A stretch of DNA of 64,000 nucleotides from Nymphaea colorata (lineage: Eukaryota > Streptophyta > Magnoliopsida > Nymphaeales > Nymphaeaceae), in contig NC_045142.1 in the NCBI RefSeq assembly GCF_008831285.2, positions 15,813,354-15,877,353 on the forward strand, read 5' to 3'. The notes beneath the pieces were generated by a model. The model was not told where the DNA came from. It did no database searches and saw nothing but the letters and a program-made list of their open reading frames with translations. How positions within the stretch are numbered: the stretch's first letter is position 1; every line of letters starts with the position of its first letter. This document shows, one piece after another, positions 36,567 through 47,700 of this stretch. Made by a program: the position numbers and the translations under genes.

Positions 36567-36674
36567 CTGCGGCCGGCAGGTCGCGTTTCTATGGACGATG
36601 CACTCTTGAAGAAGAGTGTGTGGGCAAATCTTGGTAGATGACAACGACGATGCGGTTTCCTTACCAGTGGCCAT
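36567..36674 (-). pseudogene. Extra CDC20 exon 1, array copy A
   Basis: A 108-nt copy of exon 1 with ATG at 36674, an open 36-codon frame starting MATGKETASS, and a donor CCGCAG/GTATCC at 36566-36567. It could in principle splice to exon 2 at 29394, since the phase fits. Expression is unknown; alone it encodes nothing useful. Confidence 0.75.
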
Positions 36675-36744
36675 CTTTCCCAGATGAACTCCTGAAAAAT
36701 CAAAGAAAAACGCAAAAAAGAAAAAAGAAAAAGAGAACAACAAC

Positions 36745-37497
36745 CTATGTCACAATGGTACCGGTACTGGTACGGTATTTTTGTAAATCTTGGTACGGTT
36801 ACGACGACTATTATATATGATAATTAATTATTAATATATATTTTTAATTCAAAAAAATTGAAAAAAACCATTTTTTCAAACGATCTTACTACAAATGTGT
36901 CGAAGTTGTGGCCTTACTGGACCCGGGTCGGTGCGCATGAAGGATGAGACCCGATCCAAGCTGCTTCATTTCAGTCCCTATGCTGCTTGCCTGCTTCCTT
37001 CCACAACAAGAGAAAGAGCATCGTCGCCTAATGGCAACGAGGTTCCTGGTGTCGCCCACCAGCAGCGCACCGTGAGCCTTTCTCTCCCTCTCTCTCTTGC
37101 CGTCGTCCAGTCAGATCCCGGGGTTGCCCACAAGCCGCCAGCCACATGACTCTCTCCCTCTCCCTCTTCCTCTCTTCTTCTTCTGGATTTGGGGGATTTT
37201 CCTTTGGCCATTTTGGGTGTTTGGCCATTTACAAAATGTGTGAAAATCTTGGTCACCAGTCACCGTCCGTCGCCGCTGGCCAAGGTCACTGCAAAGCAAA
37301 GAATCGCCACCGAGGGAAAATGGAGAAGAAGGTGTCAGGCGTCGGCCATCTGTTTTTTTTTTTTATGATATGGTTTGGATCTGATTTCGACCTGAAACCA
37401 GATCCAAACGTACAGGGACGTACCGGCATACCGGCGTACCGGTATTGCCGTACCGGTACAGGTATGCCACCCATTTGGGCATACCACTGTGACATAG
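36745..37497. mobile_element. Non-autonomous TIR DNA transposon inside an array unit
   Basis: A 753-bp insertion with ends CTATGTCACAATGGTACC and, inverted, CTATGTCACAGTGGTATG. It interrupts the CAA run of the CDC20 5' UTR in copy A; the related unit at 41031-41060 shows the empty site. The target duplication is masked by the CAA repeats, perhaps 9 bp as in Mutator-like elements. It contains GC-rich, possibly captured sequence and repeated TACCGG motifs. Confidence 0.7.
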
Positions 37498-38620
37498 ACA
37501 ACAACAACAACAAATATGCAAGAAATGAAAGAAAGAAAATCAATAATAGTGAAAGAGTGAACAAGCGAGCAAGCGAGAATCTTTGCACCTAGGCAAGCGC
37601 GAGAGCGAGAGAGATGGAGGGTTTTGGCTATTAATAGGTCGACGTAAAGACTCGAAGGTTTGAAATTTTATTTTTTTCTTTATTGCATTTTCTCTCAATG
37701 GCTAGTAGCTTGCTAACCAGCCGTTGGGTCACTTGGGTCGTGCCTTCGAAGTGCTCAGTAGCCTGCAGACTATGAAGAAAACCCCAAAAAGCTTTGAAAA
37801 TAAATATTACAAATCTAACAACCTTCCTCTTTCGCTGTCTCCATTCTACGAATCATAAGTATTGATCTTCACAGACCCACGTCACAAAACTAAAAGATCA
37901 GGGAAATTAAATGTATAGAATGAATATAAATCGAATTAAGAAGAAGAAGAAGAAGAAAGAAGAAGAAAGAAGAAGAAGAAGAAGAAGAAGAAGAAGAAGG
38001 GGGGCAACAGATAGGGGGGGAGAGATGTCAGGTTTTGGCTAATAATAGGTCGACGGAAAGACTCGAAGAAGAAGAAGAAGAAGAAGAAGAAGAAGAAGAA
38101 GAAGAAGAAGAATGAACAAGTGAGCGAGAGAGAATCTTAGGCAAGCGCGAGAGCGAGAGAGATGGAGGGGGAGAGATGTCAGAGATAGAGGGGGAGAGAT
38201 GTCAGAGATAGAGGGGGAGAGATGTCAGGTTTTGGCTATTATAGGTGGACCGAAAGACTCAAAGGTTTGACATTTTCTTTTTTTCTTTATTGCATTTTTC
38301 TCTCAACGGCTAGTAGCTTGCTAGGTGGACCGAAAGACTCAAAGGTTTGAAATTTTCTTTTTTTCTTTATTGTATTTTCTCTCAACGGCTAGTAGCTTGC
38401 AAACTAGTCATTGGGTAACTTGGGTCGTGCCTTCGAAGCGCTCAGTAGCCTGCAGACTATGAAAAAAACCCCAAGAAGCTTTGAAAATAAATATTACAAA
38501 CCTAACAACCTTCCTCTTTTGTTGTCCCCTTTCTAAGAATTACAAGTATTGATCTTCACAGACCCACGTCACAAAACTAAAAGATCAGGGATATAAAATG
38601 TATAAAATGAATATAAATCG

Positions 38621-38654
<34 letters not shown>

Positions 38655-38902
38655 ACTTGAACAAGTGAGCGAGAGAGAATCTTAGGCATGCGCGAGAGCG
38701 AGAGAGATGGAGGTGGAGAAATGTCAGGTTTTTTTTCTTGCTGTAATAAACTCACAAAAGAAAAATCCGGAAAAACCAAATACCAGAACTAGTCTACAAA
38801 CAAAAACAAAAACAAAAAAAACGAAAATCTCATGTCATAAAATCATTGCAAAAGGTTGTTAAAAATCCAGAGAAAGAAATGTACTGATTGCGAGATGGAT
38901 AC

Positions 38903-39010
38903 CTGCGACCGGCAGGGTGCGTTTCTATGGACGATGCGCTCATGAAGAAGAATGTGTGGGCAAATCTTGGAAGATGACAACGGCGATGCAGCTTCAGCAC
39001 TAGTGGCCAT
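38903..39010 (-). pseudogene. Extra CDC20 exon 1, array copy B
   Basis: ATG at 39010, an open frame starting [15 protein letters not shown], 36 codons, ending CGCAG/GTATCC at 38903. It has the same length and phase as the real exon 1. Start, frame and donor are kept although residues have drifted. Confidence 0.75.
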
Positions 39011-39539
39011 CTTTCGCAGATGAACTCTTGAAAAATCAAAGCAAAACGCAAAAAAGAAAAAAGAAAAAGAGAACAACAACAACAACATCAACAAATATGC
39101 AAAAAATGAAAGAAAGAGAATCGATAATAGCGAGAGAGTGAACAAGTGAGCGAGAGAGAATCTTTGCACTTAGGCAAGCACGAGAGTGAGAGACATGGAG
39201 GGTTTTGGCTATTAATAGGTCGATGGAAAGACTCAAAGGTTTGAAATTTTCTTTTTTTCTTTATTGCATTTTCTCTCAACGGCTAGTAGCTTGCTAACTA
39301 GCCATTGGGTCACTTGGGTCGTGCCTTCGAAGCGCTCAGTAGCCTGCAAACTATGAAGAAAACACCAAGAAGCTTTGAAAATCAATGCTACAAATCTAAC
39401 AACCCTGTCTCCTTTCTAAGAATTACAAGTATTGATCTTCAGAGACCCACGTCACAAAACTAAAAGATCAGGGAAATAAAATGTATAAAATGAATATAAA
39501 TCGAATAAATAAAATGTATAAAATGAATATAAATCGAAT

Positions 39540-39742
39540 AAAGAAGAAGAAGAAGAAGAAGAAGAAGAAGAAGAAGAAGAAGAATAGGAGGAAGAAAGAA
39601 GAAGAAGAAGAAGAAGAAGAAGAAGAAGAAGAAGAAGAAGAAGAGGAGGAAGAAAGAAGAAGAAGAAGAAGAAGAAGAAGAATAAGAAGAAGAATAAGAA
39701 GAAGAAGAAGGAAGAAGAAGAAGAAGAAGAAGAAGAAGAACA
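39540..39742. repeat. Long interrupted GAA/TTC tract
   Basis: About 200 bp of AAG triplets with AGGAGG and AATAAG interruptions, the longest triplet tract in the window. Such purine-pyrimidine mirror tracts can form triplexes. Smaller tracts lie near 35354, 35573, 35934, 36298, 37938, 38067, 38624, 40195, 40598, 41441 and 42335. Frames across it (poly-Glu, poly-Phe) are not genes. Confidence 0.95.
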
Positions 39743-40864
39743 AGGAGGCCAAGAGATAGAGGGGGAGATATGTCAGGTTTTGGCTATCAATAGTTTGACG
39801 GAAAGACTCAAAGGTTTGAAATTTTCTTTTTTTCTTTATTGCATTTTCGAGAGCGAGAGAGATGGAGGGGGAGAGATGTCAGGTTTTCGCTATTAATAGG
39901 TCGACGGAAACACTCAAAGGTTAATTTTTTTTTTCTTTATTGCATTTTCTCTCAACGGCTAGTAGCTTGCTAACTAGCTGTTGGGTAACTTAGGTCGTGC
40001 CTTCGTAGCGCTCAGTAGCCTACAGACTATGAAGAAAACCCCAAGAAACTATGAAAATAAATATTAGAGATCTAACAACCTTCCTCTTTTGTTGTCACCT
40101 TTCTAAGAATTACAAGAATTGATCTTCAGAGACCCACATCACAAAACTAAAAGATCAGGGAAATAAAATGTATAAAATGAATATAAATCGAATTAAGAAG
40201 AAGAAGAAGAAGAAGAATTGAACAAATGAGCGAGTGAGAATCTTATGCAAGCGCGAAAGCGAGAGAGATGTCAGGTTTTGGTTATTAATAGGTCGACAGA
40301 AAGACTCAAAGGTTTGAAATTTTCATTTTTTCTTTATTGCATTTTCTCTCAACGGCTAGTAGCTTGCTAACTAGCCATTTGGTAACTTGGGTCGTTCCTT
40401 CGAAACGCTCAGTAGCACCCTGCAGACTATGAAGAAAACCCTAAGAAGCTTTGAAAATATATATTACAAATCTATCAACCTTCCTCTTTCGTTGTCTCAT
40501 TTCTAAGAATTACAAGTATTGATCTTCACAGACCCACATCACAAAACTAAAAGATCAGGGAAATAAAATGTATAAAATGAATATAAATCGAATTAAGGAA
40601 AAGAAGAAGAAGAAGAAGAAAAAGAATTGAACAAGTGAGCAAGAGAGAATCTTAGGCATGCGCGAGAGCGAGAGAGATGGAGGGGGGTAGATGTCAGGTT
40701 TTTTTTCTTGCTGTAATAAACTCACAAAAGAAAAATCCGTTAAAACCAACTACCAGAATTAGTCTAAAAAGAAAAACAAAAAACAAAAATCTCATGCCAT
40801 AAAATCATCGCAAAAGGTTGTTGAAAATCAAGAGAAAGAAATGTACTGATTGCGAGATGGATAC

Positions 40865-40972
40865 CTGCGGCCGGCAGGGCGCATTTCTATGGACGATGCA
40901 CTCTTGAAGAAGAGTGTGTGGGCAAATCTTGGTAGATGACAACGACGATGCGGTTTCCTTACCAGTGGCCAT
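40865..40972 (-). pseudogene. Extra CDC20 exon 1, array copy C
   Basis: ATG at 40972, 36 open codons starting MATGKETASS, donor CCGCAG/GTATCC. It is almost identical to copy A (one residue, Ala for Thr, near the end), so these two units duplicated recently. Its 5' UTR still has the uninterrupted CAA run that carries the transposon in copy A. Confidence 0.75.
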
Positions 40973-41847
40973 CTTTCCCAGATGAACTCCTGAAAAATCA
41001 AAGAAAAACGCAAAAAAGAAAAAAGAAAAAGAGAACAACAACAACAACAACAAATATGCAAGAAATGAAAGAAAGAGAATCAATAATAGCGAGAGAGTGA
41101 ACAAGTGAGCGAGAGAGATGGAGGGTTTTGGTTATTAATAGGTTGATGGAAAGACTCAAATGTTTGAAATTTTCTTTTTTTTTTTATTGCATTTTCTCTC
41201 AACGGCTAGTAGCTTGCTAACTAGCCGTTGGGTCACTTGGGTCGTGCATTCAAAGTGCTCAGTAGCCTGCAGACTATGAAGAAAACCCTAAGAAGCTTTG
41301 AAAATAAATATTACAAATCTAACAACCTTCCTCTTTCGCTGTCTCCATTCTAGGAATTACAAGTATTGATCTTCACAGACCCATGTCACAAAACTAAAAG
41401 ATCAGGGAAATAAAATGTATAGAATGAATATAAATCAAATTAAGAAGAAGAAGAAGAATTGAACAAGTGAGCGAGAGAGAATCTTAGGCAAGCGCGAGAG
41501 CGAGAGAGATAGAGGGGGGAGAGATGTAAGGTTTTGGCTATTAATAGGTCGATAGAAAGACTCAAAGGTTTGAAATTTTCTTTTTTTCATTATTGCATTT
41601 TCTCTCAACGGCTAGTAGCTTGCCAACTAGCCGTTGGGTAACTTGGGTCGTGCCTTCGAAGCGCTCAGTAGCCTGCAGACTATGAAGAAAACCCCAAGAA
41701 ACTTTGAAAATAAATATTACAAATCTAACAATCTTCCTCTTTCGCTGTCTCCTTTCTAAGAATTACAAGTATTGATCTTCACAAACCCACGTCACAAAAC
41801 TAAAAGATCAGGGAAATAAAATGTACAAAATGAATATAAATTGAATT

Positions 41848-42007
41848 AAGAAGAAGAAGAACAAGAAGAAGAAGAAGAATGAAGAAGAACAAGAAAAAGA
41901 AGAAGATGAAAGAAAAAGAAGAAGAAAGAAGAAAAAGAAGAAGAATGAAGAAGAACAAGAAAAAGAAGAAGAAGAAGAAGAAGAAGAAGAAGAAGAAGCA
42001 GAAGAAG
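41848..42007. repeat. Second long GAA/TTC tract
   Basis: About 160 bp of AAG triplets with AAC, ATG and AAAG interruptions, between array units, on the same strand as the other tracts. Confidence 0.92.
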
Positions 42008-42614
42008 AATTGAACAATTGAGCGAGGGAGAATCTTAGGCAAGCGCGAGAGCGAGAGAGATGGAGGGAGAGAGATGTCAGGTTTTGGCTATTAATAGGTG
42101 GACCGAAAGACTCAAAGGTTTGAAATTTTCTTTTTTTCTTTATTGCATTTTCTCTCAACGGCTAGTAGCTTGCTAACTAGCCGTTGGGCAACTTGGGTCA
42201 TGCCTTCGAAGTGCTCAGTAGCCTGCAGACTATGAAAAAAACCCCAAGAAGCTTTGAAAATAAATATAACAAATCTAACAACCTTCCTCTTTTGTTGTCC
42301 CCTTTTTAAGAATTACAAGTATTGATCTTCACAGGAAGAAGAAGAAGAAGAAGAAGAAGAAGAAGAAGAAGAGGAAGAACAAGTGAGCGAGAGAGAATCT
42401 CAGGCAAGCGCGAGAGCGAGAGAGATGGAGGGGGAGAGATGTGAATTTTTTTTTCTTGCTGTAATAAACTCACCAAAGAAAAATATGGAAAAACCAAATA
42501 CCAGAATTGGTCTACAAAGAAAAATAGAAAAAACAAAAATCTCATGTCATAAAATCATCGCAAAAGGTTGTTGAAAATCCAGAGAAAGAAATGTACTGAT
42601 TGTGAGATGGATAC

Positions 42615-42722
42615 TTGCGGCTGGCAGGGCGTGTTTCTGGGGACGATGCACACCTGAAGAAGAGTGTGTGGGCGAATCATGGTAGATGACAACGGCGATG
42701 CGGCTTCCGCACCAGTGGCCAT
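42615..42722 (-). pseudogene. Extra CDC20 exon 1, array copy D
   Basis: ATG at 42722, 36 open codons starting [15 protein letters not shown], with donor CCGCAA/GTATCC (last exon base A instead of G, which may weaken splicing). Its residues (E at 6, P at 28) agree with the right-arm gene, the nearer one. Confidence 0.72.
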
Positions 42723-43070
42723 CTTTCACAGACGAACTCCTGAAAAATCAAAGAAAAACACAAAAAAGAAAAAAGAAAAAGAGAACAACAACAACAACAA
42801 ATATGCAAGAAATGAAAGAAATAGAATCAATAATAGCGAGACAGTGAACAAGTGAGCGAGAGAATCTTTGCACTTAGGCAAGCGCGAGAGCGAGAGACAT
42901 GGAGGGGGAGAGATGTCAGGTTTTGGCTATTAATAGGTTGACGGAAAGACTCAAAGGTTTGAAATTTTCTTTTTTTCTTTATTGCATTTTCTCTCAACGA
43001 CTAGTTGCTTGCTAACTAGCCGTTGGATAACTTGGGTCGTGCCTTCGAAGCACTTAGTAGCCTGTAGGCT

Positions 43071-44700
43071 ACATGACATCAGCTAGAGAATGCTCCGAGC
43101 AAAGCGAGACCTAAGAGAGAGATCTGGGTTTGAGATTCTTGGAGGCCCTGCAGTGCCATATTTAAGACTCATCACATACGTGGATGATACCTGTTAGATC
43201 CTATAGTAGATATCCTTAAGGTTTTCAATCAGTTTTCGGTTGTATTTGATGTATTGTATTAGACCGGTTTGCCATCAGCCGTTTCTTAAAAGGCAATGTT
43301 TTCATTTCGTTGTAGATTGAGTTTTGCGTGCACAAACTTGATAAAAATAATGGAAGCTTCTATGGTTTGGAGAATGCTATCATCCTTGAAAATTTCTGGA
43401 TACTAAACTTGGGTCTGATTCAGGTTTTTCTAAAATATATCAATGTTACTAAATTTGTATAAGCCTAAACTAAATGCTTGAATTGTAATTCATAAAATAT
43501 GGTTCTATTTCTATGTCATTTATTTGATGGTACAGAATAAGTTAATAGAACCATGGCAAGAAGCCTTGCTAATCTACAACTTCTTACTCTTACAAATTTG
43601 CCAAGTATTTTGGTACAAATCTCACGCACTATGATGTTTGGACACAAAGCTAAAAGTATGACAGCTAGACTTCTACTTTACCTACGGCAGCTTGGTTAGA
43701 CTAAAAAGGGAAAGGAAAATTCTCTTTCTGAGAAATAAGTGTAGTATGGTATAACTGGTCAAAAAGTTTAGAGAATGTGTGTCGGCTGTTTAATTCTTAT
43801 GGATGCTACTCTTTTCAACCGTAAATGGTGAAATCCCAACACTTTAGTTGATGGGAGTAGCCACATAGATTCCGAATGCAGCGTAGGACCACCAAGGTTG
43901 AGGGATTTTGAACAGGGCAGAGGGGGATTTTTTTCATTACTCTCTTCCATCTTTATTTTTTAGGATATTAACATGTTTGGATTTGAATATGAATGAAAAA
44001 AAAAATCATATCTGAATCCAAGATCATCTTTCATTTTATTGAGTTCAATGCTATGAGATCGCTCAGAATAGGCTGATTTAAGTTTATGACCGAGTGAGAT
44101 GCATCCATTTTTATATATTTTTTATCTAATATCTCAAGAAAAATATTTTTTATTGTTTTTCTAAAACATTTCATGTATTTTTATAGTAAATGATTCTTTC
44201 ATTGTTTTCCACACATTCCCAACTAATTCAGTGAATCGGCCAATTCACCCAATCAGCAGCCTCAACCGATTTGGCTAAACTGATTCTGGCGACGCTGGTT
44301 GAGCCCCAGCCATCATTGTCTTGGGGGACAAAAATATGAAAAAACAAAATGAATGCATGATGTTGATCTTCAATAAATCTGAACCCTATTCCAAAAATAT
44401 ATAAACAATAAATCGTGAAAATACGATGTTTAGATTGAATCATGTCAAATTGAAATTTGAAAAGTATTAAACGTCCGTCGACCTATTAACCGACAGACAT
44501 CTGTCCCCCTCCGTCTCTCTCGCTCTCGCGCCTGCCTCTCGCTCTCCCGCTTGCCTAAGTGCAAAGATTCTCTCGCTCACTTGTTCACTCTCTCGATTCT
44601 CTTTCTTTCTTTCATTTCTTGCATATTTGTTGTTGTTGTTCTCTTTTTCTTTTTTCTTTTTTGCGTTTTTCTTTGATTTTTCAGAGTTCATCTGCGAAAG
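43071..44700 (+). promoter_or_regulatory. Upstream region of right CDC20, MSA segment deleted
   Basis: Matches the left arm up to GAAAAGTATTAAA (about 44460-44473) and again from GTCGACCTATTAA (44478), skipping the segment with both AACGG motifs. The TATA-like box is also altered (CTATTAAC in place of CTATTAATAG). The CT-rich 5' UTR and TTTTTCAG site are kept. Confidence 0.75.
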
Positions 44701-47700
44701 ATGGCCACTGGTGCGGAAGCCGCATCGCCATTGTCATCTACCAAGATTCGCCCACACACTCTTCTTCAGGAGCGCATCGTCCCCAGAAACGCGCCCTGCC
44801 GGCCGCAGGTATTGGTTTTTCTGGATTTTTCTTTTGTGAGTTTATTACTGCAAGAACTTAGTCCCTTTCTGGTTTTCTCGATATGATGATGGGTCTTAGT
44901 TTCGCATGCTTTCTTCAAAATCCGGACGAGTTTTTTCAGTTTGCCTTCCGCTAGCGGGTTTTTGGGACGCAGAGTTTTTCAGTGGATTCGTGTGCGAATT
45001 ATTAGAACCATCTAATGGAAATAAATCAATTACTTCGTGGGTTTGCATGCTCATGGGTATTCTCATCGATGAGTTTCCTGTGTTTTCTTATCATTATATG
45101 AGATTTTCTTCTTTCAAGTGAGGCGGGTACGTCACGTTGGGTGGGGGGATCAGAGGTCTCGACAGGAAAGAAAAATAGGGCACAGTGGGTGTAGTGTGTG
45201 CTGTGGTGGTGTGTGCCATTGTGAATGCAGAGAGGAGGTACCCAGGATCAGAGGGTCGTTGCGTGGGGAACAGAGAGAGAAGAGAAATGCAAGAGGTTCA
45301 GGTTGGGAGCAGCACGCCTTTGTATATTCGTTGCCTCCTTTGATCTTTCCTTTGTGAGCTGCCATTGCTGTTTTTTTATATTGAAGACATTGAAGAACTC
45401 ATGCTAGTCACCGGTGTAACAGCTCTTCTTGGAAGTATAAATCCCTCTTGCCCGTGGTTTTTTTAACCTAGTATCGGAGTTGTTTCCACATAAATTTGGT
45501 GTGGCCCAATTTTCGGCTATATCTGTTATTGATTGACATTAGGGACTCCTTTTGTTCGTTACCAGTTGGTGTTTTTATCACTAAATCTGCATATTATTAG
45601 AATGGCACTTTATGTTACTTGCTGTTATAGTCGCATAATGCATGTTTATATGCATTTACGAGTTGGTAAGCATTAAATATGCAGCAGGAAGAGTTGAAAT
45701 CAGTTTTGGTAGCACTCTTTCAGTATATAAATCCCTCTTGCCCGTGGTTTTTTTAACCTAGTATCGAGGTTGTTTCCACATAAATTTGGTGTGGCCCAAT
45801 TTTTGGCTATATCTGTTATTGATTGACATTAGGGACTCCTTTTGTTCGCTACCAGTTGGTGTTTTTATCACTAAATCAGCATATTATTAGAATGGCACTT
45901 TATGTTACTTGCTGTTATAGTCGCATAATGCATGTTTATATGCATTTACGATTTGGTAAGCATTAAATATGCAGCAGGAAGAGTTGAAATCAGTTTTGGT
46001 AGCACTCTTTCAGTATATAAATCCCTCTTGCCCGTGCTTTTTTTAACCTAGTATCGAGGTTGTTTCCACATAAATTTGGTGTGGCCCAATTTTCGGCTAT
46101 ATCTGTTATTGATTGACATTAGGGACTCCTTTTGTTCTCTACCAGTTGGTGTTTTTATCACTAAATCAGCATATTATTAGAATGGCACTTTTTGTTACTT
46201 GCTGTTATAGTCGCATAATGCATGTTTATATGCATTTACGAGTTGGTAAGCATTAAATATGCAGCAGGAAGAGTTGAAATCAGTTTTGGTAGCACTCTTT
46301 CAGTATATAAATCCCTCTTGCCCGTGGTGTTTTTAACCTAGTATCGAGGTTGTTTCCACATAAATATGGTGTGGCCCAATTTTCGGCTATATCTGTTATT
46401 GATTGACATTAGGGACTCCTTTTGTTCGCTACCAGTTGGTGTTTTTATCACTAAATCAGCATATTATTAGAATGGCACTTTATGTTACTTGCTGTTATAG
46501 TCGCATAATGCATGTTTATATGCATTTACGACTTGGTAAGCATTAAATATGCAGCAGGAAGAGTTGAAATCAGTTTTGGTAGCACTCTTTCAGTACTTGC
46601 AGTATTAAATCTGTTTTTGACAGACATAAATTTGTTTGATGAATTGCTACCAGACTGCATGGTGGCTTGTTTGCCCTGTCTATTCAAGTAAACCAAATCT
46701 GAACACGTTATTATTGTACTGTTGTTTTCCAGTACGACAGGTTTATTCCCAACAGAGGAGCCATGGATCTTGATGTTGCTCAGTATTTGATGGTGGATTC
46801 GAAGAAAGAGAAGCCAGTAGGCATTCTATCACCATCACAGGAAGCATATAGGAAGCGGTTAGCGGAGGTCTGCCTAAAGAACAGGACCAGGATCCTTGCT
46901 TTCAGAAGCAAACCTCCGGAGCCTACTGAGAATATTCCATGGGAAGTTTCTTCATCACCGCAGCATTCTAGGACCGTCAAGCCTCGCAGATACATTCCTC
47001 AGGTGCGTCCTTAAAATATTGGTTAGACACCTTGTCTTTTGCAGGCCTAATTCCTGGCTCCTTCATTCAGGGGTTCTAATTGTGAGAGGTTCCCTTTTCG
47101 TTCTTTCCTTTTTTTTTTTTGGATATCACAGTCTGCGGAGAGAACTCTGGATGCACCTGAGCTGGAGGATGACTACTACTTGAATTTGCTTGATTGGAGC
47201 ACCAGAAATGTTTTGGCGATTGCTCTTGGGCGCTCTCTCTATCTCTGGGATGCATCAGAAGGTACTGCTTCCGAGCTCATGTCAGTTGATGAGGACAGTG
47301 GCCCAATTACAAGCGTTAGCTGGGCTCCTGATGGTAAGCATATAGCCGTTGGTTTGAAGAGTTCAGCAGTTCAGTTGTGGGACACAGTGGCAAGTAAGCA
47401 GGTATACCTCTCCCCGTTCAGTAGTGGAACCTTAAGCCACTTTGGTTAACCTTCTGGTATATGACAGTACTACTTCATGAATCATTACAGTTGAGAACTC
47501 TACGAGGTGGTCATCAATCAAGAGTTGGTTCTCTTGCATGGAATTCTCACATTCTTACGACTGGTGGAATGGATGGTTTAATATTTAATAATGATGTGCG
47601 CATTCGATCTCATATAGTTGAAGAATACAAAGGACATGAACAAGAAGTTTGTGGATTAAAGTGGTCAAGCTCAGGCCAACAATTAGCCAGCGGAGGGAAT

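Larger units (their letters stand above)
34835..43070 (-). repeat. Tandem array of CDC20 promoter/exon-1 units with GAA tracts
   Basis: The anchor GAAGCGCTCAGTAGCCTGCAG or a close variant recurs at 34835, 35164, 35529, 35743, 36105, 37748, 38435, 39329, 40005, 40402, 41251, 41658, 42208 and, truncated, 43047. Spacing is 214-407 bp for short units and 550-1643 bp for long ones. On the minus strand a unit reads: AACGG motif pair, A/T stretch, CTATTAATAG, CT-rich leader, TTC tract, then the next anchor. Four units also contain the 5' UTR, exon 1 and the start of intron 1 of CDC20. All units face the same way as the left gene. Relative to the arms they keep about 190 bp upstream of the anchor and about 130 bp of intron 1 that the arms lack. 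Confidence 0.9.

Noticed and set aside
39468-39759. Long poly-Phe/Leu/Ser and poly-Glu/Arg/Lys frames across GAA tracts
   Set aside because: They are translations of a triplet microsatellite with no gene structure.
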